Assembly: GCF_947507565.1 (NCBI RefSeq)
Contig: NC_089182.1
Coordinates: forward strand, 3,348,001 to 3,412,000
Source of the DNA: Oscarella lobularis
Taxonomy: Eukaryota; Porifera; Homoscleromorpha; Homosclerophorida; Oscarellidae
Reading direction: 5' to 3'
DNA: 64,000 nt
In this document: piece by piece, positions 1 through 11,140 of the stretch
Numbering within the stretch: position 1 is the stretch's first letter
Layout: each line of letters starts with the position of its first letter
Notes under the pieces: model-generated
What the model saw: only the letters and a program-made list of their open reading frames with translations
Database searches by the model: none
What the model was told of the DNA's origin: nothing
Made by a program: the position numbers and the translations under genes

Positions 1-24
1 TCACTTGCATTTTGATCTATTTAG

Positions 25-3000
25 AGAAGAAAGTAAATCTGGATGCGAAGATGCTCGAATATGGAAACGTTCTTTCTGGTGGAAACATTTCCTATGCAGA
101 TGCAGTAGATGTTCAAACGGGACAGAAATTGACAGACTGTCCCAACTCTTCTTATTCCGGCCGTCGTCCAGTGTACTTGTCAATCAATTTGGGTCACCTC
201 TTTGCTGTGAGCAAGATCAGAATGCTATCTCGCCTTCAGTTCGGAAGTGCCTCTAAGATCTACGTGGGAAAGACTGCTATCAAAGAAGACGGAACTATAG
301 ACTCAAACAAAGATCACAAATGTGATGTTCGTAACTATCCCACTAGACCTCCAATAAAGACTTTCACTAACTTCTCTTGTTCGCCTATTCGTTGGATTCA
401 ATATGTCACCATTCATCGTCCCACTCACGACAATCTGCAAGTATGCAAAGTGGAAGTGTATTATAATGAGAGAACAGGTAGAGAGTCTCTCATATATACA
501 GCATTACGTTGAGAATATTTTTTCATTTAGCTGACGGTGTTGCTATAACAACGAAGAATCATACTATTAGAAACACGGGTGAAATTGCGTCGTGTGGTTC
601 ACCAAATGGAGACTTTGGTCCGATATGGAAATTTCCCAATGGAACAAAGGTTTCAACAAAGACGTCGGCTGCAATTCGACAAGTCAATGATTCATCATCA
701 CCCGGATACAAGAAACTGCGTTTAGAATCTTTCATCGCTCCAAATGGTAGCTACAAATGCGAGTACATCGCAAATAATGCTACAAAAACGAAAACGGTCA
801 ATATAGTGTGTAAGATGACATTAAAATGACTTGATGTGGAATATGTAATTCGTTTGTAGTTTGTCAATCAACTCCATGGTCAGCATGTTCGGTGTCATGC
901 GGACGCGGAAAAAGGACAAAGATTACTGCTCAATTAAGGGGCAGCAATTGTTCCTCTATGCCGTTGTCAGAAGACTGCTTCAATACAAATTGTGAGCTGT
1001 TTTCTAAATATTACTAGTAGAAGTGTCTAATTTACTCTAGGTGGTAGAATTGATATGACGAATGCAGTTGCTACTCATGGTCCAGGGGCTACGTTGGTAC
1101 GATCAACATCAGTAAGCCTTCCGGCGTCACTGGCGATAGATGGGGAAGTGAGGGGCGATTTATGCGCTGCAACTTTGGAGTCAACTTCTCCGTGGTTGCA
1201 AGTTGATCTGAAGACTGCTTATTTCATTACAAGCGTTGAATCGTCATTTTGGTCGAACCGAGGAGACGGCGCAATTGTCCGAATAGGGAGTAATTCGGCT
1301 AATAATATCAATGTTAATCCGAAGTGCGGTCAACCAATTAGCAATTCAGCGACTGGAAAGTGGATTAGAACTGTTTGTTCTCCTCCACTTTGGGGACGAT
1401 ACATCAACGTACAGAAAATCTCATCAACAAAAAGTAATTTAAGTGTGTGTGAATTGAGGGCAAGCTACAGTAAGGAAATTAATTAAGCCTAATTATTTTA
1501 ATCAGTTAATCAATAGTCTTTAAGAACTTGACGTTGGCATTCTGTACAACGATTCTTCTATTGCGTCTGGATCAATTTACTCGTACGCTGGGAAACTGCT
1601 TCCATTTCCTGTTCTGTGCGGCGTCAATCCAGATCCAACCAACGTTAATGAGTTGCTCAATATTGAGTGGAAATATGGCAGCAATGGTAATCGTATTCCT
1701 GCTTTGTCATCAAATCCTGACTTTGTGCAATCTAAAACGAGTAATCTGACAAGTCTACATATAGAAAAGGCTCCGTTAGTGGATCAAAAGTATTCGTGTC
1801 ATTTTACGTGGATTAATCAAACACAGAAAAGTCTCATTTTCAATCTGAATATTAACGGTAAACAGCGAGCATAACAGATTGCCGCTCTATAAATTATAAA
1901 CGTGTGTTTCTAGTCGATTGTACGTGGAACGAGTGGTCAGTATGTTCTGGACAATGTGGCGTGGGAACGAGATCTCGAACAACTATCGAGTCAAGGCATC
2001 GCGGAAAATTGTGCAATGGATCTGCAATGGAAGACTGTGACACTGGAATTCCGTGTAAGGGAAAGAGAAAATTTTTAATTAAAACGACGCAATGTAAGCG
2101 TATCATTTTGTGAAGGCACTCCCACTCCTGTTCAGAGTTTGGTAACAGTTCAGGAAGGGCGGCAAGCTATGTTAGAATGTGAATCATCGCAATATCGTCA
2201 AGTGGCAACATCTATTACATTCGAGTGGTTCAAAGATGGATTGAATTTGACCAATCCTTCTAGTTCATCTGTTCGTGTGGCAAACGGAAGAAGATACAGA
2301 GGGACACTGACATTAACGTCTGTCAAGAGGACAGACGCGAGCTCATTCTACACGTGCAAGGCTCGCGGAATACGCGGTCTTAGCGAAGCATCTACTGCAA
2401 TTACGCTTAATGTCACGTGTAAGTTCTCCACAATTCAGTTGCATACGATTTACTGTTTCTTTTAGATGCTCCTCATAATGTCAGAGTGAAATCAAACTTC
2501 AGTGCGTTCGTGAAAGAAGGACGGATAATTCTAAGTTGTATCGTCGAAGCGAATCCTCTTCCTCATCAATACTCGTGGTGGAAAGACGGTCAACTACAAG
2601 CTGAGTCAGGATCGCAGTTCGTGATTTTAAATTCATCTTTCTCTGGCAATGAAACATACAAATGCGCCGCGAATAACTCGTTGGGTTCGTCCATGTCAGA
2701 AATATTCGTTATCAGTCTTAGTAAGCCACGTCTTCTCGCAGTATTACGTTTAAGGGACTAATGTTTTAGTACCGGAAAAGTGCACTGGACTGTCGGGTAC
2801 AAGTTCAGTCGGCAATTCGACCAGCTTGACGATTTCTTCTTGTCCTGTCAACGGCAATGCGGATGTAAAGAATTACATGGTTTTCTACAGAGTGTCTGGT
2901 TCCCCCGATGTTTGGTCTGCAGTACTATTAGAGGCGGCTTTACCAACAATTACTGTTACATATCTCGTACCATTCACCACATACGAGATTAAAATAACTG

Positions 3001-6000
3001 CGGGGAACGAATACGGATATGGACCAAACAGCAGCACAATTAAAGTTCGGACAGCTGAAGGAGGCACGTGGCGTTGATACTCTTCAATTAAATCTGTTTT
3101 CAAGTGTGTTTTCTTTTGTTTTGTAGAACCCGGGCCTCCGCAAAACGTGAGCGTTGTTTCATTGAGTTCGCACAGCGTTTCTGTCTCCTGGCTACAGCCT
3201 ACCACTCCACATGGAATTATTGCCAAATATAAGATCTACTATCGCATTCCATCAAAAACTAAACGAGAGGCGACGAATAACGAAGTCTTCGCTAATGTGT
3301 CAGGATCGGAAACGACTGTAAACCTGACTGACCTCTCACCGTTCACTCTCTACATGATAAAAGTCGCGGCCGTAAACATCAGACAATACGATAATAAATC
3401 TCTAGAGGGACTGGCAAGCAAAGAAGTCTCAGTACGGACAGGGGGAGAAGGTAAGTATCGAACCACGATTGATTGTGCAATCTCGCAATATATATTGGGG
3501 CAGGTGCTAGCAAGAGTGGCGATGGCAACACTCCTATTATTATAGTTGCTGTTGTACTCGTCGTCATTTTGCTTGTCATCGCCGGAATTGCTATTGCTTT
3601 TTTCATAGTCTGGTGGAGAATTGTTCTTAATTAGCTACGTGCAGTTGTTTTTAATATGCATTTAGGCGTCGTAAGGGCGAGTATGAAATTTCGACTATTG
3701 AGATGTCATCTGTGAAAGATTTCGATGATGAAGAAGATGAAGATTCGCCAGCTTCCCGTAAGTGAGCTTTTCCTTGTAATTAAATAGATTCATCCTCTAC
3801 GTTTGGCAGCTTCCCTGTTGGTGGAAGTGTACGAAGGCAGTACAGCTCTTTTGCCCTGTGGAAGCGCTGGAAATTTCGACGTTATCTGGTGTCAAGGAGA
3901 AAAATCTCTTCCTGGAAAAGACACGCGTTTTCTGCAACTTTCCGATGGACAACTTCAGATCACGGCTGTTCGTGGCAGTGATTCGGGTACTTACCAATGG
4001 ACTGCGTCCAGCAAATCTGGAATCGGCGAACAGAGCGTGGAGCTTATTGTAAAACCAGTTGAAGTCAATGAAGGCCAATTGGGCGGATTTTCTGGATTGG
4101 GTAATAACGGACAAAGGAGCTTCTGTTTTCTTCTCAGATTTAATTAACTGACGTTCTAGCGGTTGGCAAAGGGACTCGCAAAAAGTCACAATCGCACGCG
4201 GTGCACTTGGATGATTTTCTTGATCATGTTACTGCTATGAATGAGTCAAAAGGAGCCGGATTTACTGAAGAATTCAAGGTCAGAATAGCGTACGTATGGC
4301 CGTCTTATTTAGGCGTCTACTGTTTGTAGGAGTTGGAAAAAGCGAAGGCGGGAATGGAACTGACTACCCACGCCGCAGCGTCAAATTTGTCACAAAATCG
4401 CTACAGAAATATTCTGACTTGTAAAGTCGTCTTCTCGCAAGATTCTCCTTTTTTTATTGACTTCTTTAGATGATCATGCTCGGGTTGTTTTGAAGCCTCT
4501 GCCTGAAGCGGAGCCACTCGAATGCGATTACATTGCAGCTGCCTATGTTGACGTGAGAGTCGCTTTGATTTTTCAATTAAACGAGACCTACATACATACA
4601 TACGATAGGGTCATCGCACTCCAAAGAAATATATTACTTCGCAAGGTACAGTAGTAGGCATTTATGCTCTTGACTTCTACGTTAGAGAGAGCAACTGTAT
4701 ATAGGACCCACTAACGCTACCTCAGGAGATATGTGGCGAATGATTTGGAGTGAAAATGTCACGACTATCGTCATGCTTACACATTTGAAGGAAGGAAATA
4801 AGGTGATAGCTTAGTATTACTGTAATAGGGAACTTACAGGCAGTTGAATGCAGATCAAATGTTATCAGTATTGGCCTTCTACTGAAGAGGAGACAAAAAA
4901 TTTCGGGGGATTTAAAATAACTTTGGACAGTGTTGACGTTTTTGCGGAATACGATATCAAATCAATCACGATTTGCTTGGTTAGGTTATTAGTGTTAATG
5001 CAGCTTGATTAATTAATTCTTTGAATAGGGAAACGAAGGGCGAGATGTAAAACTGTATCATTTTACTTCTTGGCCCGATCACGGTGTTCCGAAATTCGCA
5101 ACAGGGCTGCTCAGTTTCATAAAGAGAGTCAACAGAGAGCTCCCTAAGAATTCTGGACCAATGGTCGTTCATTGCAGGTTGGCTTAACTAACTTAATTCG
5201 ACTTTGGTGGTTGTATCTTTATTTTTTATCAGTGCCGGGGTCGGACGTACAGGCACATTCATCGTGATTGATCAGATGCTTGAAAAAATCAACGAAGGGC
5301 TTCCAATTGACGTCTTCAACGCCGTCAAGTCTCTCAGAACTCGACGCCAAAAAATGGTTCAAAGCAAGGTAAGACACCCAATGCTTTCTTTCCGTGGCTA
5401 TAAGCCAAGGACGATTCCGGCTGCAGGCTCAATACGCCTTTATATACGTTGCATTGCTCGAAGCCGTCCTATGCGGCAACACTCAAATTCCGGTGCAAAA
5501 TCTCTGCTCTGCCTTTTCCAAGCTATCTGAGAAAGACAGCAAAGGTCGATCTGGATTTGAGCTTCAGTACCGTGTAAGAATATCTCATCTCCTGTGTTAT
5601 ACGTATGTACTCGTTATTTAGGTCTTGGAGACGGCTAGTGCTCACGTTAATAAGGCCCTGTGCAAGTCCGGGCTTCATGCAAGTGTGCAGAAGAAAAACC
5701 GATATTTGGACATTATTCCGCGTAATTTCCATATAAGGATTTCTCGGATATTTGATGTGTACTCTCTAGTCGATTCTGAACGAGTTGTTTTGCGCTTGGA
5801 GGACGCCGTATCTGGTGACGGTGACGCTACGTACGTGAACGCGGTAGCTGGATCGAACTACATCAATGCAAGCTACGTCAATGTAAGCAAAGGCTTTATT
5901 TTTGGTCCAGCAAAGAAATACTAACGTTTTCTTTATCTTCATTAGGGCTATCGTTATCGTGACGCTTTTATAGTGACTCAGGGACCGCTGGAAAATACCG

Positions 6001-6772
6001 TGAACGATTTTTGGCAAATGGTATGGGAACAGGATACATATACAATCGTCAACTTGACTCAGCTGATTGAAGACGACAAGGTCGATCGAAAAAATTCGAT
6101 TAGAAGCGTCGGTTCATATTACCTGATATAGGAAATGTGCTATCAGTATTGGCCAAAGACGAAAGCTCGCTACGGTTCATATGAAGTTGAAATTGATGGC
6201 CAAAATTCTTCTGACTCTTACGTCGTGAGAAAACTAAATGTCAGCAAGGTTTGTTGCTAGAACATTTCCCCTCTTCCTATCTTATCTGTATCTATACTAC
6301 AGGGTTCTGAAATGAAGACGGTTTGTCAGTTTCACTTCACTGCCTGGCCAAATGACGAGTGCCCTACGTCAGCAATTCACCTACTTGAAATGATGGCACA
6401 AATTGAGAAGTGGCAACAAACAACCGGCAACAATGTCATCACTGTTCATTGCAAGTAAGTTTGCTACACGAGTCAATGATGTCTATCTATAAGACTTGCT
6501 GATCTCATAGCAACGGTATTGGTCGTTCTGGTGTATTCTGCACTATCGTATCCGTGGTTGAGGAAATGAAGGTGGAGAATGTGATCGATGTATTGTATAA
6601 AGTGAAATCGTTGCGCATCAAAAGGCCTGGGATGGTGCAGAGCGTTGTGAGTGTACACTGACCATAATTTGACGATTATTTAATTATTTAATATCAGGAT
6701 CAGTATAAGTTCTGCTACAAGGCAATTCTTGACTATACCGAGGGCTTTGACATCTATGCGAATTTCAAGTGA
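25..6772 (+). CDS. Receptor tyrosine phosphatase copy A (5' exon missing)
   Basis: Single-pass receptor that should remove phosphate from protein tyrosines at the inner membrane face. The window opens in intron 1, so the signal-peptide exon is absent. I follow 28 exons with consistent phases and no stop: GBD1 (25-477), Ig (531-809), TSP1 (860-991), GBD2 (1041-1469), Ig (1525-1857), TSP1 (1914-2054), Ig (2116-2418), Ig (2466-2720), FN3 (2770-3063), FN3 (3127-3450), TM (3504-3612), acidic linker (3666-3757), Ig-like (3810-4100), then D1 from 4160 and D2 from 5622. D1 carries NRYRNIL, WPDHGVP and [10 protein letters not shown] (split by the intron at 5178-5232) and should be active. D2 carries HCNNGIGRSG but WPND in the WPD loop, so it is probably weak, resembling D2 of the R2B receptor group. 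With an exon 1 like that of its sisters the protein would be about 1790 residues. The FN3-1 exon seems to use a GC donor at 3064. Confidence 0.9.
3810..4100 (+). other. Ig-like domain exon on the cytosolic side of copy A
   Basis: This phase 1-1 exon lies after the only transmembrane exon (3504-3612) and the acidic linker, and before PTP D1. It has a clear Ig signature: LLPCGSA as B strand, a W in the C strand, and DSGTYQW at the F strand where Cys is expected. The B-strand Cys is kept but its F-strand partner is Trp, so the usual disulphide cannot form. The same exon occurs at 16580-16870 (D), 23806-24096 (E) and 33326-33604 (G). In G the pattern is reversed: Ser at the B strand and DSGTYRC at the F strand. 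No second hydrophobic segment lies between TM and D1, so topology puts the domain in the cytosol. Confidence 0.8.
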
Positions 6773-7299
6773 CGGCGTTTCTAGTTAGAATTTTGACGTA
6801 ACTTTGCGTTGGTTGTTTTCTTTGCTTCTTTGCAGTCGACGTCGCACGCGAGCTCGGCATATTATCGTTTCCGTGCAAAACAAAATTTCAAATACAGCAC
6901 AATTTCTAACCTCACGCTCGACCTCAACGGAAGGCGTCAAAATTTTTTGATGCCTTGCGAAAAAAAGAAAAGAAAAAAGCGGCCGAATCCATCGGGCCCG
7001 AGCCTGTCACCTAACCTAGCTCAGATCCACGCCTCCCACGCCCTACTTACAGGCGTGGCTCGAAAACCGATTCATAATTAAAATCTCAAAAGGTCGACCC
7101 GAAGCTCGACGTCGCGCGCGAGCTCGGCATTATATCGTTTCCGTATGCCGCTCGACGCTATTACCTCCACTGAGACCCAGGTCGTCAATCAAGGGAAGCC
7201 AGTTGCGGTTCGATACGACCCAAATCCATCGCGCGCGCGCGACGTCTTTCGATCGCTTGACAATAAATCTAATAAATAGAAGGATAGAGGTTGGTCCAA
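6773..7299. other. Spacer after copy A with no gene
   Basis: The 3' flank of copy A (to about 6835) runs into unique, CpG-rich sequence holding two copies of a 39 nt direct repeat and purine-rich runs. ORFs here are short and show no domain motif. The stretch looks like an insertion between the array units, because other units are separated by only about 270 bp. Confidence 0.6.
6836..7144. repeat. Pair of 39 nt direct repeats
   Basis: The two copies are 6836-6874 and 7106-7144. They share the cores GAGCTCGGCAT and ATCGTTTCCGT with only a few mismatches and bracket 231 bp. They may be ends of a degenerate insertion or part of a composite short element next to the SINE-like sequence downstream. 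Confidence 0.6.
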
Positions 7300-7500
7300 A
7301 TTCCAGGGGGGTCAGGATGGCCTGGTGGTTAATTAGGGCTCCCCCGAAGAACGAGGTCCCGGGCTCGAATCCCGCCTGTGGCAAGATTTATCTCGCTAAA
7401 GAATTTTCAAAATGGAAGAAAAGACAAGAACTAAGACATTGCTTGCATTGCATGGCTGTGCTGCCTTCTGGTGCTCTGTTCTGACTTATGACTTAGATAA
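7300..7500 (+). mobile_element. tRNA-derived SINE-like element
   Basis: A pol III type 2 promoter is visible: box A TGGCCTGGTGG (7318-7328) and box B GGCTCGAATCC (7362-7372), with tRNA-like spacing. The sequence around box B reads like a T arm (GTCCCGGGCTCGAATCCCG). No full acceptor stem or cloverleaf can be drawn, and a non-tRNA body follows to about 7500. The ends are approximate and no target-site duplication was found by eye. It sits only in the A/psi-B spacer, so it was inserted after the array expanded, or its flanks were lost elsewhere. Confidence 0.6.
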
Positions 7501-7692
7501 TTCTCCGAAAATGTTCGGAGACGCGCACAGTCAATTAGCGGCTAATCTCTCTGTGTGGAAAGTTTTTGCGAGTTGTACTTCAACACGCACTTCTAGTTCG
7601 TCTCCTCGCCGATCTTTGTCGTCTCTCGTCGAGGTTCTTTTGCCATCGGGCTCCCCGGCTGATGGAACGCTGCCTCTACTGTGTACTTGACT

Positions 7693-7994
7693 ATGACTTA
7701 CTCTCGTTTGTTTCTGCTGAGACTGGCACGAATCATGGCGTTTTTTGGACTTTTTCAAGTCTCTGGAGGTTCATGAAATGCCAAGCAAAGTGGGCAGTAA
7801 ACTTGAAGGCGACGTTGTGCCTCGTAAAAAGTCCAGCGCCTATGAAACAGTGTCTTCAAAGAACCAAAAAAGTACACGTGATCGATGAATTTGATATATA
7901 TATGTATATGCTAATTTTTGTGCGTACAGCCAAAGACTCTGTTGACGAAACATATGCTGAAGTAGGTGCACCAAAGAAAGACACAAGTCTTTAG
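7693..7994 (+). pseudogene. Psi-B: remnant of a short-tail receptor gene
   Basis: Exon 1 of the family (ATG at 7693, hydrophobic leader) is fused at its 3' end directly to the middle of the cytoplasmic-tail exon, starting in the region matching the tail's YEMPSK segment. Every ectodomain exon and the TM exon are gone. Reading on from the leader meets a stop at once (TGA just after the join), so no receptor can be made. The tail part still shows the SAYETV codons and, after the tail intron (7872-7929), the TYAEV segment ending with the stop at 7994. The A-run before the tail intron has six A where C and F have five. Confidence 0.8.
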
Positions 7995-8030
7995 ACAATT
8001 TAGCAGTAAACTTTGTCTTCGTTTTCAATT

Positions 8031-8229
8031 TTTTCGTCGAGTTATCTTACTCGTAGGTAGACACACGTGCGTGTAGCGTGTCGTCTCATCAGCATCCGGG
8101 CACCGTGAGACTTTTCCCGAAGTCTTGGCGAGTTGTTTCGTTGACTCGCTCTTCTTCTACTGCCGGTCTTTGTCCTGTTTTTGCGGCGATTGGGCTCCCC
8201 GGCTCATCGGGCGCTGTCTCTACTTCACT
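8031..8229 (+). promoter_or_regulatory. Array 5' module upstream of copy C
   Basis: This 199 bp joins the 3' flank typical of short genes (to about 8085) to the 5' module shared by all units (GCATCCGGGCACCGTGAGAC and onwards). Relative to copy D it lacks about 60 bp around 8118. It must hold the 3' end signals of the previous unit and the promoter or 5' UTR of the next. No TATA box was convincing. Confidence 0.5.
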
Positions 8230-11140
8230 ATGACTTGTTCTCGTTTGTTTCTGCTCAAACTAGCAGTGATCACAATGGTTTTTGAATGTCTTCAAGTCTC
8301 TGGAGCCAGTGGAGGTAGGTATCGGACTGCTCACCTTGCAGTTCGTCTCTGAAAGCGTTCGTCGCTTGAGAAAATGAGACCGGATGCGCGTTTCCCAAGA
8401 CTATCGACCTCACTTGCATTTTGATCTATTTAGAGAAGAAAGTAAATCTTGATGCGAAGATGCTCGAATATGGAAACGTTCTTTCTGGTGGAAACATTTC
8501 CTATGCAGATGCAGTAGATGTTCAAACGGGACAGAATTTGACAGACTGTCCCAACTCTTCTTATTCCGGCCTTCGTCCAGTGTGGTTGTCAATCAATTTG
8601 GGTCGTCTCTTTTCTGTGAGCAAGATCAGAATGCTATCTCGCCTTCATTTCGGAAGTGGCTCTAAGATATACGTGGGAAAGACTGCTATCAAAGAAGACG
8701 GAAATATAGACTCAAACAAAGATCACCAATGTGATATTCGTGCCTATCCCACTACTGGTCCAATAAAGACTTTCACTAACTTCTCTTGTTCGCCTATTCG
8801 TTGGATTCAATATGTCACCATTCATCGTCCCATTTACGACAATCTGCAAGTATGCAAAGTGGAAGTGTATTATAATGAGAACACAGGTAGAGAGTCTCTC
8901 ATATATTACGTTGAGAATATTTTTTATTTAGCTGACGGTGTTGCTATAACAACGAAGATACATACTATTAGAAGCTTGGGTGAAATTGCGTCGTGCGGCT
9001 CACCAAATGGAGACTTTGGTCCGATATGGAAATTTCCAAATGGAACAAAGGTTTCAACAAAGAAGTCGGCAGCAATTCGACAAGTCAATGATTCATCATC
9101 ACCCGGATACAAGAAACTGCGTTTAGAATCTTTCATCGCTCCAAATGGCGACTACAAATGCGAATACATCGCAAATAATGCTACAAAAACGATAACGGGT
9201 AATATAGTGTGTAAGATGACACAGAATTAAAATGACTTGATGTGGAATATGTAATTCGTTGTAGTTGATTGTCAATCAACTCCATGGTCAGTTTGTTCGT
9301 GCGGACGCGGAAAAAGGACAAAGATTACTTCTGAATTAAGGGGTAGCACTTGTTCCTCTATGCCGTTGTCAGAAGACTGCTTGAATACAGATTGTGAGTT
9401 GTTTTCTAAATATTACTTGTAGAAGTGTCTAATTTACTCTAGGTGGTAGAATTGATATGACGAATGCAGTTGCTACTCATGGTCCAGGGGCTACGTTGGT
9501 AGGAGGACAGACAACGTTTTCAGCGTCACTGGCGATAGATGGGGAAGTGATGGGCGATTTATGCGCTGCAACTTTGTTGTCAACTTCTCCGTGGCTACAA
9601 GTCGATCTAAAGACGGCTTATTTGATTACAAGCGTTGAAGCGTCATTTTGGTCGAACCGAGGAGACGGCGCGACTGTGCGAGTAGGAAGCAATTTGATGA
9701 ATGATGGCAATGGCAATCCGAAGTGCGGTCAGTCAATTAGCAATTCAACGTCTGGAAAGTGGATTACAACTGTTTGTTCTTCTCCACTTTGGGGACGATA
9801 CATCAACGTACAGAAAATCTCATCAAAAAAAAGTTATTTAAGGGTGTGTGAATTGAGGGCAAGCTACAGTAAGGAAATTAATTAAGCCTAATTATTTTAA
9901 TCAGTTAATCAATAGTCTTTTAGAACTTGACGTTGGCATTCTGTACGATGATTCTGCTATTGCGTCTGGATCAATTTACTCGTACGCTGGGAAACCGCTT
10001 CCATTTCCTGTTCTGTGTGGCGTCAATCCAGATCCAACGAACTTTAATTCGTTGCTCAAAATTCAGTGGAAATTTGGTAAAGATGGTAATCGTACTTCTG
10101 CTTTGTCATCAAATCCTAATATTGGGCAATCTAAAACGAGTTATCTGAGAAGTCTACATATAGAAAAGGCTCCGTTAGTGGATCAAAAGTATTCGTGTCA
10201 TTTTACGTGGATTAATGAAACACAGAAAAGTCTCGTGTTCAATCTGAATATTAACGGTGAACAGCGAGCATAACAGATTGCTGCTCTATAAATTATAAAC
10301 GTGTGTTTCTAGTCAATTGTACGTGGAACGAGTGGTCAGTATGTTCTGGACGATGTGGTGAGGGAATGAGATCTCGAACAACTATCAAGTCAAAACATCG
10401 CGGAAAATCGTGCATCGGATCATCAGCGGAAGACTGTGACACTGGAATTCCGTGTAAGGGAAAGAGAAATCTCTAAACAAAATTTAAGCGCACCATTTTG
10501 TGAAGGCACTCCCACTCCTGTTCAGAGTTTGGTAACAGTTCAGGAAGGGCAGCAAGCTATGTTAGAATGTGAATCATCGCAATATCGTCAAGTGGCAACA
10601 TCTATTACATTCGAGTGGTTCAAAGATGGAGCGAATTTGACCAATCCTTCTAGTTCATCTGTTCGTGTGACAAACGGAAGAAGATACAGAGGGACGCTGA
10701 CATTTGCGTCTGTCAATAGGACAGACGCGAGCTCTTTGTACACGTGCAAGGCTCGTGGGGAGCGCGGTGTCAGTAATTCATCGACGGCAATAACGCTTCA
10801 TGTCACTTGTAATTTCTTCGCAATTTCAGTTGCATACGATTTACTGTTTCTTTCAGATGCTCCTCATAATGTCAGAGTGAAATCAAACTTCAGTGCGTTC
10901 GTGAAAGAAGGACGGATAATTCTAAGTTGTATCGTCGAAGCGAATCCTCTTCCTCATCAATACTCATGGTGGAAAGACGGTCAAGTACAAGCTGAGTCAG
11001 GATCGCAGTTCGTGATTTTAAATTCATCTTTCTCTGGCAATGAAACATACAAATGCGTCGCGAATAACTCGTTGGGTTCGTCCATGTCAGAAATATTCGT
11101 TATCAGTCTTAGTAAGCCACGTCTTCTCGCAGTATTACGT
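8190..11140 (+). repeat. Near-identical duplicated tract, copy 1 (C side)
   Basis: From within the 5' module through the Ig-4 exon, C matches D at a nearly constant offset of about 4375 bp, introns included. The GBD2 exons differ by one residue (Arg to Gln). Divergence starts in the intron before FN3-1 (near 11143 in C, 15518 in D). This points to recent duplication or gene conversion of the ectodomain-coding half. Confidence 0.85.

Noticed and set aside
7311-7382. A functional tRNA gene
   Set aside because: Boxes A and B are present, but there is no complete acceptor stem or cloverleaf, so a SINE is the better reading.
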